A stretch of DNA of 64,000 nucleotides from Azospirillum sp. TSA2s. GTDB lineage: Bacteria > Pseudomonadota > Alphaproteobacteria > Azospirillales > Azospirillaceae. Where the stretch lies: contig NZ_CP039649.1 in the NCBI RefSeq assembly GCF_004923315.1, positions 644,001 through 708,000 of the forward strand. Direction: 5' to 3'. This document shows, in pieces, positions 18,145 to 27,196 of this stretch. Numbering within the stretch: the first letter of the stretch is position 1; every line of letters starts with the position of its first letter. Below the pieces are notes generated by a model. It had not been told where the DNA came from. It searched no databases and was given only the letters and a program-made list of their open reading frames with translations. Position numbers and translations under genes: made by a program.

Positions 18145-19065
18145 CTACAGGATCGTATCCGGCGAGATCGCCGTCAGCGCCGCCTTGATCTTCGGCACCA
18201 TATGGTCGGCGAAGACCCTCACCTTGGCCGGCACCAGCGCGCGATGGGGATAAAGCACGGCCAGCGTCACCGGCTCCGGCGGGCAGTCCGGCAGCACCGG
18301 AACGAGAGCGCCGCTGGCGAGATGGTCCGCCACCTCCCACAGCGGCTTCATGGCGATGCCGCGGCCGTCCAGCGCCCAGCCGGTCAGCACGTCGCCGTCG
18401 TCGGCGTCGAAGCGGCCCGACACCGGCAGCTTCACCGGCTCGCCATTCTCCAGCACGCTCCATTGATATTGCTGGGTGCCGGGGAAGCGCAGAAGCAGGC
18501 AGTTGTGGCCGGAGAGATCCGCCGGCATCGAAGGCCGGCCGCGTTCCGACAGGTAGGAGGGGGCGGCCACCAGCACGCGGCGCAAGTCGGCGATCTTGCG
18601 CACGACGAAGCTTGAATCCTTCAGCGCCGCCATCCGCACCGCCACATCCACCGCCTCGCGCAGCAGATCCAGCAGATGATCGGACAGGCGCAGCCGCACC
18701 TCAACCAGCGGGTGGGCGGCGCAGAAGTCCGGAACCAGCGGCGCCAGGATACGGCGGCCGAAGCCCAGCGGCGCCGTCACCCGCACGCTGCCCGACGGCA
18801 CGCCGGACCCGGCGGCGATGCTGCTGTGCGCGCGCTCCACCGCCTCCAGAACCTCAAGGCAGCTCTGGTAGAAATCCATGCCGGTCTCGGTCGCCTGCAA
18901 CTGCCGCGTCGTGCGGTTCAGCAGCCGGACGCCGAGATGGGTTTCCAACTGCTGGATGCGGTGGCTGACCATCGCCGGCGACATGCGCAGGTTCCGTCCG
19001 GCCGCCGACAGGCTGCCCAGTTCGACGACGCGGACGAAGATGCGCATGTTCTCAAGCAACGCCAT
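18145..19065 (-). CDS. LysR-family regulator
   Basis: 306 aa. N-terminal HTH (about 1-60: MRIFVRVVELGSLSAAGRNLRMSPAMVSHRIQQLETHLGVRLLNRTTR) and a LysR substrate-binding domain of the DsdC/PBP2-CrgA type. It lies upstream of, and in the same direction as, the SDR gene, and downstream of gcl but separated from it by a strong terminator. Its target could be the SDR gene. Confidence 0.88.
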   Translation of the reverse strand: MALLENMRIFVRVVELGSLSAAGRNLRMSPAMVSHRIQQLETHLGVRLLNRTTRQLQATETGMDFYQSCLEVLEAVERAHSSIAAGSGVPSGSVRVTAPLGFGRRILAPLVPDFCAAHPLVEVRLRLSDHLLDLLREAVDVAVRMAALKDSSFVVRKIADLRRVLVAAPSYLSERGRPSMPADLSGHNCLLLRFPGTQQYQWSVLENGEPVKLPVSGRFDADDGDVLTGWALDGRGIAMKPLWEVADHLASGALVPVLPDCPPEPVTLAVLYPHRALVPAKVRVFADHMVPKIKAALTAISPDTIL

Positions 19066-19156
19066 GCTCGCGCGGACTCCCTTCCCGGCTACGGATCGGC
19101 ATCGACGCTAGCACGCACTCTGCGGCGAGGGAATTTGCGCGACGCAGCAATCCGGC

Positions 19157-19200
19157 CAAAAAGAAAGCCGCCGGAGCGCGACAGCGCCCCGGCGGCTTTC
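19157..19200 (-). terminator. Terminator after gcl
   Basis: A long stem (arms GAAAGCCGCCGG and CCGGCGGCTTTC, 19163-19200) is followed on the minus strand by a TTTTT run. It lies just after the gcl stop. Confidence 0.85.
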
Positions 19201-19218
19201 GTCAGACGGAGAGGATCG

Positions 19219-20988
19219 TCAGACCAGCACGGTCTCGCTCTCCTCCACCGGCAGGTCCAGCGTCTCCTCGAACTCGGTGACGTTGTCGATGTCGGTGCCC
19301 ATGGAGATGTTGGTCACCCGCTCCAGCACCAGTTCGACGACGACCGGCACCTGATACTGGTCCATCCAGGCCTGGGCCTGGGTGAAGGCGTCCTGGATGC
19401 GGTCCGGCTCGGTGACGCGGATCGCCTTGCAGCCCAGTCCTTCCGCCACCGCGACATGGTCGACGCCATAGACGCCGATTTCCGGCGCGTTGATATTCTC
19501 GAAGGACAGCTGCACCTGGAAGTCCATCTGGAAGGCACGCTGCGCCTGCCGGATCAGGCCGAGATAGGCGTTGTTCACCAGCACATGGATGTAGGGCAGC
19601 TTGTGCTGGGCGCCGACCGCCAGCTCCTCGATCATGAACTGGAAATCATAGTCGCCGGACAGGGCGACGATGCGCCGCTTCGGATCGGCGACCCGGACGC
19701 CCAGCGCCGCCGGCAGGGTCCAGCCCAGCGGGCCGGCCTGGCCGCAGTTGATCCAGTGGCGCGGCTTATAGACATGCAGGAACTGCGCGCCGGCGATCTG
19801 CGACAGACCGATGGTGGTGACGTAGGTGGTGTCCTGGCCGAAGGCGCTGTTCATCTCCTGATAGACGCGCTGCGGCTTCATCGGCACCTGATCGAAGTCG
19901 CTGCGGCGGTGCATCGACCGCTTGCGGCCCTGGCAGTCCTTGACCCAGCCGCCGAGGTCCTTGAACTTGCCGGCGGCCTTCCACTCCTTTGCCACCGCGA
20001 TGAACATGTCCAGCGCCGCGCCGGCGTCCGACACGATGCCGAGGTCCGGCATGAAGACGCGGCCGATCTGGGTCGGCTCGATGTCGACATGCACGAACTT
20101 CCGGCCCTTGGTGTAGACCTCGACCGATCCGGTGTGGCGGTTGGCCCAGCGGTTGCCGATGCCCAGCACGAAGTCGGACTTCAGCATCGTCGCGTTGCCG
20201 TAGCGGTGGGCGGTCTGCAGACCGACCATGCCGGCCATCAGCGGATGGTCGTCGGGGATGGTGCCCCAGCCCATCAGCGTCGGGATCACCGGCACGCCCA
20301 GCAGCTCGGCGAACTCGACCAGCTTATCGGATGCATCGGCGTTGATGATGCCGCCGCCGGCCACCACCAGCGGGCGCTCCGCCGCAGCGAACATCGCCAG
20401 CGCCTTCTCGACCTGCTGGCGCGTGGCCGCCGGCTTGTAGACCGGCAGCGGCTCGTAGGCCTCGTCGTCGAACTCGATCTCGGCCATCTGGACGTCGATC
20501 GGCAGGTCGATCAGCACCGGGCCGGGACGGCCGCTGCGCATCAGGTGGAAGGCCTGCTGGAAGACGTAGGGCACCTGGGCCGGCTCCAGCACGGTCAGCG
20601 CCCACTTGGTCACCGGCTTGGCGATGTCCGGGACGTTGATGGCCTGGAAATCCTCCTTGTGCAGGCGGGCGCGCGGCGCCTGTCCGGTGATGCACAGGAT
20701 CGGGATCGAGTCCGCGATCGCCGAATAGAGGCCGGTGATCATATCGGTGCCGGCCGGGCCGGAGGTGCCGATGCACACGCCGATGTTGCCGGCATTGGCC
20801 CGCGTGTAGCCTTCGGCCATGTGCGAGGCGCCCTCCACATGGCGGGCCAGCACATGGCGCATCGTGCCGCGCCGCTGCATCGCCGCGTAGAAGGGGTTGA
20901 TCGCGGCGCCGGGGACGCCGAAGCAGACGTCGATGCCCTCCCGCTCCAGCACCCGCACCGCCGCTTCCGCCGCCGTCATTCTCGCCAT
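19219..20988 (-). CDS. gcl: Glyoxylate carboligase (tartronate-semialdehyde synthase)
   Basis: 589 aa from ATG 20988 with GAGGAG 8 bases upstream. It follows E. coli Gcl along its length: FGVPGAAINPFY, LARHVEGASHMAEGYTRA with Val51 in place of the catalytic Glu of other ThDP enzymes (diagnostic for Gcl), HKEDFQA, and the PP-domain motif SGDYDFQFMIEELAVGAQ..VNNAYLGLIRQ. It joins two glyoxylate to tartronate semialdehyde plus CO2, with ThDP, Mg and FAD. Partners hyi, glxR and glxK are not adjacent. In this window glyoxylate can come from urate breakdown and from oxalyl-CoA reduction. Confidence 0.96.
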   Translation of the reverse strand: MARMTAAEAAVRVLEREGIDVCFGVPGAAINPFYAAMQRRGTMRHVLARHVEGASHMAEGYTRANAGNIGVCIGTSGPAGTDMITGLYSAIADSIPILCITGQAPRARLHKEDFQAINVPDIAKPVTKWALTVLEPAQVPYVFQQAFHLMRSGRPGPVLIDLPIDVQMAEIEFDDEAYEPLPVYKPAATRQQVEKALAMFAAAERPLVVAGGGIINADASDKLVEFAELLGVPVIPTLMGWGTIPDDHPLMAGMVGLQTAHRYGNATMLKSDFVLGIGNRWANRHTGSVEVYTKGRKFVHVDIEPTQIGRVFMPDLGIVSDAGAALDMFIAVAKEWKAAGKFKDLGGWVKDCQGRKRSMHRRSDFDQVPMKPQRVYQEMNSAFGQDTTYVTTIGLSQIAGAQFLHVYKPRHWINCGQAGPLGWTLPAALGVRVADPKRRIVALSGDYDFQFMIEELAVGAQHKLPYIHVLVNNAYLGLIRQAQRAFQMDFQVQLSFENINAPEIGVYGVDHVAVAEGLGCKAIRVTEPDRIQDAFTQAQAWMDQYQVPVVVELVLERVTNISMGTDIDNVTEFEETLDLPVEESETVLV

Positions 20989-21112
20989 CGCTCGACTCCT
21001 CACCAAACGCGATTGTTCCTGAGGACAGCTAAGCGCGCGGATGGTGGGTGCGGCAAATCAATGGGTTGCCTTTTCCACAGGCTGGAAAGCGGCGCGAACG
21101 GGGCAGAGCGCG

Positions 21113-21463
21113 TCAGCTGCCGCGATAGGTGGAATAAGCCCAGGGCGAAACCAGCAGCGGCACATGGTAATGCTGGGCGGCGTCCCTGATGCCGAAGCGC
21201 AGAGGCACCTCGTCGATGAAGTCCGGGCCGTCGCCGGAAATGACGCCGATGCGGCGGAAATAGTCGCCGGCCATGAACAGCAGTTCATAGCGTCCGGGCT
21301 TGAAGTCGTCGCCCTGGAGCGCCGGGGCGTCGAGCCGGCCATCGGCGTTCGTTGTGAACTCGCCAAGGATGGTGCCGGTATCCAGCGCCGTCAGGCGGAT
21401 ACGCATGCCCGGCGCCGGACGGCCCGCGGCAATGTCGAGGACGTGGGTGGTCAGGCGGCCCAT
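21113..21463 (-). CDS. uraH: 5-hydroxyisourate hydrolase
   Basis: 116 aa, the normal size. Transthyretin-like fold with the family signatures: LTTHVLDIAAGRPAPGM (N-terminal active His), YHVPLLVSPWAYSTYRGS with the C-terminal YRGS that marks HIU hydrolase. It hydrolyses 5-hydroxyisourate, the product of urate oxidation, to OHCU. The start at 21463 has GGAG upstream; the earlier ATG at 21478 does not. Divergent from puuE, with a composite palindromic repeat between. Confidence 0.95.
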   Translation of the reverse strand: MGRLTTHVLDIAAGRPAPGMRIRLTALDTGTILGEFTTNADGRLDAPALQGDDFKPGRYELLFMAGDYFRRIGVISGDGPDFIDEVPLRFGIRDAAQHYHVPLLVSPWAYSTYRGS

Positions 21464-21496
21464 GGGGGTGGTCTCCATTTTTGGGTGCCGGCTGCC

Positions 21497-21668
21497 GATG
21501 CCCCCACCCCGACCCTCCCCCGCTGGGCGGGGGAGGGGATCGGACCTTTGTCGGCGTTCGGCGGCAGTCCCTCCCCCGCTCAGCTCTCGCACAAAGCTCC
21601 GCTTTGTGCTGACGCGACAGGCGGACCGAAGGTCCGCTGAGAGCGGGGGAGGTTAGGTGGGGGCATCG
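21497..21668. repeat. Complete composite palindromic repeat with inner insert
   Basis: Left arm CCACCCCGACCCTCCCCCGC/GCGGGGGAGGGG and right arm CCCTCCCCCGC..GCGGGGGAGGTTAGGTGGGGGC in inverted order. The right hairpin is expanded by about 55 bases that hold two smaller hairpins: CACAAAG/CTTTGTG and GCGGACC/GGTCCGC. The same insert, in the other orientation, is in the repeat at 38985-39159. Fills most of the 373-base gap between uraH and puuE. Confidence 0.8.
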
Positions 21669-21836
21669 TCAGCCGACGACATCTCATACCCCACAGCTTA
21701 AGCCCAACCACCCTCCCCCGCCCACCCTCCAAAATCCGGAAACTGTCTTCAGCCCCGCGCCCAATCCGCCGATTGAACCCCCTGCCGCCAATGGCTTAGC
21801 GTAGTCCCCGCTTCGACCGCAGCGAGCGAGACGACG

Positions 21837-22766
21837 ATGACCGAGACCGCCCAACCCCAGGGCTACCCCCGCGACATGATCGGCTATGGCGCCACCCCGC
21901 CGCAGGCCAACTGGCCGGGCGGCGCCCGGGTGGCGGTGCAGTTCGTCATCAATTACGAGGAAGGCGGCGAGAATTGCGTCCTCCACGGCGATGCCGCGTC
22001 GGAGGCCTTTCTGTCGGAAATCGTCGGCGCCCAGCCGATTCCCGGCGCCCGCCACATGAACATGGAATCGATCTACGAATACGGCTCCCGCGCCGGCTTC
22101 TGGCGGCTGCACCGCCTGTTCACCGAGCGTAACATGCCGGTCACCGTCTATGGCGTCGCCATGGCGCTGGAGCGCAATCCGGAGGTGGTCGCCGCGATGA
22201 AGGCCGCCGGCTGGGAGATCGCGACCCATGGCTGGCGCTGGATCGACTATCAGCATCTGCCGCCCGAGGTGGAGCGCGAGCATATGCTGCGCGCCATCGA
22301 GGTCCACACCCGCGTCACCGGTGAACGGCCGCTCGGCTGGTATCTTGGGCGGTGCAGCCCCAACACCTGGCGGCTGGTCGCCGAGGAAGGCGGCTTCGTC
22401 TACAACGCCGATTCCTACGCCGACGACCTGCCCTATTGGGATGACAGCCATGGCCGGCCGCAGCTGATCGTGCCCTACACGCTCGACGCCAACGACATGC
22501 GCTTCGCCACCAACCAGGGCTTCAACAGCGGCGATCAGTTCTTCGCCTATTTGAAGGACAGCTTCGACACGCTCTATGCGGAGGGGGAGACGGCGCCGAA
22601 GATGATGTCGGTCGGCCTGCATTGCCGTCTGGTCGGCCGGCCCGGCCGCGCAGCGGCGTTGGCGCGCTTCCTCGACTATGTGCGCGGTCATGACAAGGCG
22701 TGGGTGGCGACCCGGCTCGACATCGCCCGCCATTGGATCGCCGAACATCCCTACGCCCCGAAGTGA
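21837..22766 (+). CDS. puuE: Allantoinase PuuE (polysaccharide-deacetylase fold)
   Basis: 309 aa. NodB/CE4-like fold with the PuuE signatures YPRDMIGYG at the start, FVINYEEGGENCVLHGD, EIATHGWRWIDYQ and a C-terminal HCRLVGRPGR. PuuE proteins hydrolyse (S)-allantoin to allantoate without a metal and replace the amidohydrolase AllB. It precedes uraD by 8 bases on the same strand, so the two are co-transcribed. With uraH this gives three steps between 5-hydroxyisourate and allantoate. Confidence 0.93.
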   Translation: MTETAQPQGYPRDMIGYGATPPQANWPGGARVAVQFVINYEEGGENCVLHGDAASEAFLSEIVGAQPIPGARHMNMESIYEYGSRAGFWRLHRLFTERNMPVTVYGVAMALERNPEVVAAMKAAGWEIATHGWRWIDYQHLPPEVEREHMLRAIEVHTRVTGERPLGWYLGRCSPNTWRLVAEEGGFVYNADSYADDLPYWDDSHGRPQLIVPYTLDANDMRFATNQGFNSGDQFFAYLKDSFDTLYAEGETAPKMMSVGLHCRLVGRPGRAAALARFLDYVRGHDKAWVATRLDIARHWIAEHPYAPK

Positions 22767-22774
22767 GGCCCCCG

Positions 22775-23299
22775 ATGCCCTACAGCCTGCCCTACAGCCT
22801 GGACGATCTGAACCGGATGGACCGCGCCGCCTTCGTCGCGGCGCTGGGTGCGGTGTTCGAGGACAGCCCCTGGGTGGCCGAGGCCGCCTGGGATGAGCGG
22901 CCCTTCGCCGATGCCGCAGCCTTGCGCGCGGTGATGACTGGCATCGTCCGCAACGCCGGGACGGAGCGGCAGCGTGCGCTGATCCTCGCCCACCCCGACC
23001 TTGCCGACCGCGCCACCCGCGCCGCCAACCTGACCGCCTTTTCCCAGACCGAGCAGGCGAAGGCCGGGCTGAACGAACTGACGGAGGCGGAGGCACAGGA
23101 GCAGCGCGACCTGAACCGCGCCTATCGCGAGCGGTTCGGCTTCCCGTTCATCATGGCGGTGCGCTTCAGCAGCAAGCAGGAGATTCTGGCGGCGATGCGC
23201 GAGCGCGTGGCGAACGACCCGGATGTGGAGTTCGGCCGGGCGCTGGAGGAGATCTACAAGATCGCGGAGTATCGGCTGGACGATCTGGTGGTGGGATAG
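22775..23299 (+). CDS. uraD: OHCU decarboxylase
   Basis: 174 aa from ATG 22775. All-helical family with the active-site segments ILAHPDLADRA (catalytic His), LTAFSQTEQAKAGL and FGFPFIMAVR. It turns OHCU into (S)-allantoin. It follows puuE. A urate oxidase or PuuD-type gene is not in the window, so the first step must be encoded elsewhere. Confidence 0.94.
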   Translation: MPYSLPYSLDDLNRMDRAAFVAALGAVFEDSPWVAEAAWDERPFADAAALRAVMTGIVRNAGTERQRALILAHPDLADRATRAANLTAFSQTEQAKAGLNELTEAEAQEQRDLNRAYRERFGFPFIMAVRFSSKQEILAAMRERVANDPDVEFGRALEEIYKIAEYRLDDLVVG

Positions 23300-23310
23300 C
23301 GTCGGCTGCC

Positions 23311-23423
23311 GAATGCCCCCTCCTATCCTCCCCCGCTTCGCAGGGGAGGGACTGCCGCTGCCTCTCCGAACAAGCACTTGTCCCCTCCTCCGCCCAGCGG
23401 GGGAGGGTTAGGGTGGGGGCATC
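23311..23423. repeat. Complete composite palindromic repeat
   Basis: About 112 bases: GCCCCCTCCTATCCTCCCCC hairpin, a middle containing CAAGCACTTGT, then CCCTCCTCCGCCCAGCGGGG..GGGTTAGGGTGGGGGC. Lies between the convergent uraD and pntB genes, next to the pntB terminator. Confidence 0.8.
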
Positions 23424-23443
23424 GAAGCCGACATTTCCTCCAT

Positions 23444-23480
23444 AAAAAAAGCGCGCCGCCCCAACCGGAGCGGCGCGCTT
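23444..23480 (-). terminator. Terminator of the pntAA-pntAB-pntB operon
   Basis: Stem AGCGCGCCGC/GCGGCGCGCT with a 10-base loop, followed on the minus strand by TTTTTTTATGG. 20 bases after the pntB stop. Confidence 0.88.
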
Positions 23481-23500
23481 GTCCTGTCGAACAACCCCCG

Positions 23501-24895
23501 TTAAGCTTCCATCGCCTTGACGACCTCTTCAGTCACCTTCTTGGCATCGCCGAACAGCATCATCGTATTCGGCCGGAAGAACAGCTCGTTTTCGACACCG
23601 GCATACCCCGCCGCCATGCCGCGCTTGATGAAGAACACCGTCTTGGCCTTCTCCACGTCCAGGATCGGCATGCCGTAGATCGCGCTCGACGGGTCGGTCT
23701 TGGCGGCCGGATTGGTGACGTCGTTGGCGCCGATGACGAAGGCCACATCCGCCGTGCCGAAGTCGCGGTTGATGTCCTCCAGTTCAAACACCTCGTCATA
23801 GGGCACGTTGGCCTCGGCCAGCAGCACGTTCATGTGACCGGGCATGCGGCCCGCCACCGGGTGGATGGCGTACTTCACGTCGACGCCCTCGTGCTTCAGC
23901 GCATCGGACATCTCGCGCAGGGCATGCTGCGCCTGGGCTACCGCCATGCCATAGCCCGGCACCACGATCACCGACTGGGCGTTCTTCATGATGTAAGCGG
24001 CATCCTCGGCCGAGCCGGCCTTGACCGAGCCCTGCGGACCCTTGGCCTCACCGCCGGCCGCGGCAGCTTCACCGCCGAAGCCGCCGAGGATGACGTTGAA
24101 GATGGAGCGGTTCATGCCCTTGCACATGATGTAGGACAGGATCGCACCCGAGGAGCCCACCAGCGCACCGGTGATGATCAGCAAATTGTTCTGCAGGGTG
24201 AAGCCGATGCCGCAAGCCGCCCAGCCGGAGTAGCTGTTCAGCATCGAGATCACCACCGGCATGTCGGCACCGCCGATCGGCAGGATCAGCAGGAAGCCCA
24301 GAGCCAGCGAAACCGCCACGATCAGCCAGAGCGCCGCATCGGCATTCGACTGCACCAACCAGCCGATCAGGATGACGGTCAGCACGCCCAAAGCCGCGTT
24401 CAGCGGGTGCTGCATCGGGAAGACCAGCGGCTTGCCGGTGACCAGACCCTGCAGCTTGGCGAAGGCGACCAGCGAGCCGGTGAAGGTGATCGCACCGATG
24501 GCGGTGCCGAGCGCCATTTCAATCAGCGAACCCTTGGCGATGGCGCCGCGCAAGCCGATGCCGTAGGCCTCCGGCGAGTAGAAGGCGGCGAGCGCCACGA
24601 AGACGGCGGCCAGACCGACCAGCGAGTGGAAGGCGGCGACCAGCTGCGGCAGCGCCGTCATCTCGATCTTCTTGGCGACGACATAGCCGATGGCGCCGCC
24701 GATGGCGATGCCCAGCACGATCATCCAATAGGACTGGACGATGGGCGAGGCCAGCGTGGTCAGGATGGCGATGGTCATGCCGACCATGCCGTAGATGTTG
24801 CCCTGGCGCGACGTCTCCGGGCTGGACAGCCCGCGCAGCGCCATGATGAAGCAGATGGAGGCCGCGAGGTACAGAAGGGCCGACAAGGTTTCCAT
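23501..24895 (-). CDS. pntB: NAD(P) transhydrogenase subunit beta
   Basis: 464 aa. The first 180 or so residues hold about eight to nine membrane helices; the C-terminal domain III (about 290-464) binds NADP(H) with VPGYGMAVAQAQ, HPVAGRMPGHMNVLLAEA, IGANDVTNPAA and KRGMAAGYAGVEN. It couples hydride transfer from NADH to NADP+ with proton entry. It starts 4 bases after pntAB. NADPH is needed by the PanE-like reductase encoded just upstream in the same direction. Confidence 0.96.
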   Translation of the reverse strand: METLSALLYLAASICFIMALRGLSSPETSRQGNIYGMVGMTIAILTTLASPIVQSYWMIVLGIAIGGAIGYVVAKKIEMTALPQLVAAFHSLVGLAAVFVALAAFYSPEAYGIGLRGAIAKGSLIEMALGTAIGAITFTGSLVAFAKLQGLVTGKPLVFPMQHPLNAALGVLTVILIGWLVQSNADAALWLIVAVSLALGFLLILPIGGADMPVVISMLNSYSGWAACGIGFTLQNNLLIITGALVGSSGAILSYIMCKGMNRSIFNVILGGFGGEAAAAGGEAKGPQGSVKAGSAEDAAYIMKNAQSVIVVPGYGMAVAQAQHALREMSDALKHEGVDVKYAIHPVAGRMPGHMNVLLAEANVPYDEVFELEDINRDFGTADVAFVIGANDVTNPAAKTDPSSAIYGMPILDVEKAKTVFFIKRGMAAGYAGVENELFFRPNTMMLFGDAKKVTEEVVKAMEA

Positions 24896-24899
24896 GGTC

Positions 24900-25319
24900 T
24901 TACTTGCCCTTCTTCTTGAACATGGAGAGCATGCGCTGGGTCACGAGGAAGCCGCCGAAGATGTTGACGGACGCCAGGATGACGGCGAGGAAGCCCAGGA
25001 CCTTCGAGAAGTCGAAGCCGGCGGGTCCGGCGGCGATCAGCGCGCCGACGATGATGACCGACGACACGGCGTTGGTGACCGCCATCAGCGGCGAGTGCAG
25101 GGCCGGGGTGACGCGCCAGACGACGTAGTAGCCGACGAAGCAGGCCAGAACGAGCACCGTCAGGCCGGTGACGAAGAAGCTGCCGTGACCGCCGGCGGCC
25201 TCGGTGACCGGCTGCGTGCTGTGCGCGACCTGGGCGGCCAGCATATCGACCTGATTGCTCAGGTTCGCCAGGGTTTCACGGAAAGCGGCGATGTTGCTTG
25301 CGGGATCCGGGTGTTCCAT
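24900..25319 (-). CDS. pntAB: NAD(P) transhydrogenase subunit alpha, part 2 (membrane)
   Basis: 139 aa. An N-terminal soluble tail is followed by three to four membrane helices (FFVTGLTVLVLACFVGYYVVW; AVTNAVSSVIIVGALIA; FLAVILASVNIFGGFLVTQRML). This is the separate domain II part of the alpha subunit, typical of alphaproteobacteria such as Rhodospirillum rubrum, where PntA is split in two. It lies between pntAA and pntB. Confidence 0.94.
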   Translation of the reverse strand: MEHPDPASNIAAFRETLANLSNQVDMLAAQVAHSTQPVTEAAGGHGSFFVTGLTVLVLACFVGYYVVWRVTPALHSPLMAVTNAVSSVIIVGALIAAGPAGFDFSKVLGFLAVILASVNIFGGFLVTQRMLSMFKKKGK

Positions 25320-25332
25320 GGGATCCGCCTCC

Positions 25333-26502
25333 TCACGCGGGTTGCGCTTCGCGGGCGTCCGCGAAGGCAGGATGCACGATGGCGCCGTCGCGGGTCAGCG
25401 CGATGGCCTTGACGATCTCGTCGTCCCAGTTGACGGCCACGCCGGTGTCTTTCCCGTGCAGCGACGTCAGCAGCGCCAGCAGGTTCTTGGCGTAGAGCAG
25501 CGAGGCGCTTTCGGCGATGCGGCTGGCGTAGTTGGCATGGCCGACGATCTTCACGCCGTTGGCCGTGGTCACCACCTCGCCCAGCTTGGCGCCCTCGACG
25601 TTGCCGCCCTGCTCCACCGCCAGATCGATGATGACCGAACCCGGCTTCATCGACGCCACATGCTCCGCCGTCACCAGGATCGGCGCCTTGCGGCCGGGGA
25701 TTAGCGCCGTGGTGATGACGAGGTCCTGCTTCTTGATGTGCTCGGCGACCAAGGCGGCCTGCTGGCGCTTGTAGTCGTCCGACATCTCCTTGGCGTAGCC
25801 GCCGGCGGTCTCCGCCTGCTTGAACTCGTCGTTCTCGACGGCGACGAAGCTGCCGCCCAGCGACTGCACCTGCTCCTTCACCGCCGGGCGCACGTCGGTG
25901 GCCGAGACGATGGCGCCGAGCCGCTTGGCGGTGGCGATCGCCTGCAGGCCGGCGACGCCGACGCCCATGATGAAGGCGCGCGCCGGCGGAACGGTGCCGG
26001 CGGCGGTCATCATCATCGGGAAGGCGCGGCCATATTCCGAAGCGGCATCCACCACGGCCTTGTAGCCGGCGAGGTTGGCCTGGGAGGACAGCACGTCCAT
26101 GACCTGGGCGCGGGTGATGCGCGGCATGAACTCCATGGCGAAGGCGTTCACGCCGGCATCGGCGTAGGCCTTCACATGGTCGCGGCTGTTGTGGGGGTTG
26201 AGGATGGCGAACAGCAGCGCGCCCTTGCGGATGAGCGCCAGTTCGTCGACATCGCCCTCACCGGCGATCAGCGGCCGCTGCACCTTCAGCACGATGTCGG
26301 CATCGGCCAACGCCGACGCCTCGTCGGCGGCGATGGACGCCCCCGCCGCCTCATAGGCCGCGTCGGTGATGCTGGAACCGAGACCGGCCCCGCTCTCAAC
26401 GACGACATCCAATCCGAGAGTTTTGAATTTCTTGATGGTTTCGGGAGACGCGGCGACGCGGCGCTCGCCCGGGCGGCGCTCCCTGGGTATCGCGATCTTC
26501 AT
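25333..26502 (-). CDS. pntAA: NAD(P) transhydrogenase subunit alpha, part 1 (NAD-binding)
   Basis: 389 aa from ATG 26502. Domain I with the alanine-dehydrogenase-like fold: MKIAIPRERRPGERRVAASPE, MEFMPRITRAQVMDVLSSQANLAGYKAV and the NAD loop GVGVAGLQAIATAKRLGA. Soluble, binds NAD(H) on the cytosolic side. First gene of the pnt operon, 132 bases after the CBS gene on the same strand. Confidence 0.95.
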   Translation of the reverse strand: MKIAIPRERRPGERRVAASPETIKKFKTLGLDVVVESGAGLGSSITDAAYEAAGASIAADEASALADADIVLKVQRPLIAGEGDVDELALIRKGALLFAILNPHNSRDHVKAYADAGVNAFAMEFMPRITRAQVMDVLSSQANLAGYKAVVDAASEYGRAFPMMMTAAGTVPPARAFIMGVGVAGLQAIATAKRLGAIVSATDVRPAVKEQVQSLGGSFVAVENDEFKQAETAGGYAKEMSDDYKRQQAALVAEHIKKQDLVITTALIPGRKAPILVTAEHVASMKPGSVIIDLAVEQGGNVEGAKLGEVVTTANGVKIVGHANYASRIAESASLLYAKNLLALLTSLHGKDTGVAVNWDDEIVKAIALTRDGAIVHPAFADAREAQPA

Positions 26503-26633
26503 GTCGTTTGCTTTCGAAGGCCGGCCATGGCGGCGGGCAAAATCCACCCGCGTCCAGATCAGGGCGGGCTAGCGCCGAAGCGGCAAAGGCAGGGGAGCCG
26601 GCAACCGATTTGCGCCGGCCCCACCGGCACCGG

Positions 26634-27119
26634 TCACTGGTTGGCGACGACCGGGAAGTCCCAGCTTTCGGCGGCCGAGGCCGCGATGGGCAGTTCTCCA
26701 GCCGGCAGATTGTCCACCGGTAGTTCTTCAAGCTGGCGGCGGATCAGGTCGCGGACGCTGACGACGCCGACCAGCGTCGCGCCCTCCAGCACCGGGACAT
26801 GGCGGATGCCGTGCTCGTCCATCAGGCTCAGCACATGGCGCACCGTATCCGACGGGCTGCAGCAATAGGGATCGCGCGTCATCAGCGCCGATACCGCCTG
26901 CTCCAGGATGCCGGGCCCGCGGTCGACCAGCGCGCGGACCACGTCGCGTTCGGAAATGACGCCGACCACCGTGTTGCCTTCGGTGCGGCAGACGTCCTTG
27001 ACCACCAGCGCGCCGGTGTTCTCCGCCTTCATCAGGCGCAGCGCGGTGGCGACCGTCTCGTTGATGCGCACCATGCCGATGCGCGTGCCCTTCTTGCGGA
27101 GAATGTCCTCGACCTTCAT
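26634..27119 (-). CDS. Two-CBS-domain protein, first copy
   Basis: 161 aa from ATG 27119 with GGAGGAG close upstream. Two CBS motifs (about 8-68 and 78-135: SERDVVRAL and GIRHVPVLEGATLVGVVSVRDL) form one Bateman module and nothing else except a 25-aa tail. Such stand-alone modules bind adenine nucleotides, NAD(H) or SAM and report energy or redox state. It lies between the panE-like gene and pntAA. A close paralogue (shared VKDVCRTEGNT and ALMTR/QLMTR) is at 32445-32903, at the other end of the oxlT region. Confidence 0.88.
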   Translation of the reverse strand: MKVEDILRKKGTRIGMVRINETVATALRLMKAENTGALVVKDVCRTEGNTVVGVISERDVVRALVDRGPGILEQAVSALMTRDPYCCSPSDTVRHVLSLMDEHGIRHVPVLEGATLVGVVSVRDLIRRQLEELPVDNLPAGELPIAASAAESWDFPVVANQ

Positions 27120-27196
27120 GACGCTCCTCCCCCTGTTCGATGCGGCCGGCCCCATGGTCCCTTCGGGCTCGGCGCCGGCCGCGCCACCTGCTTTGC

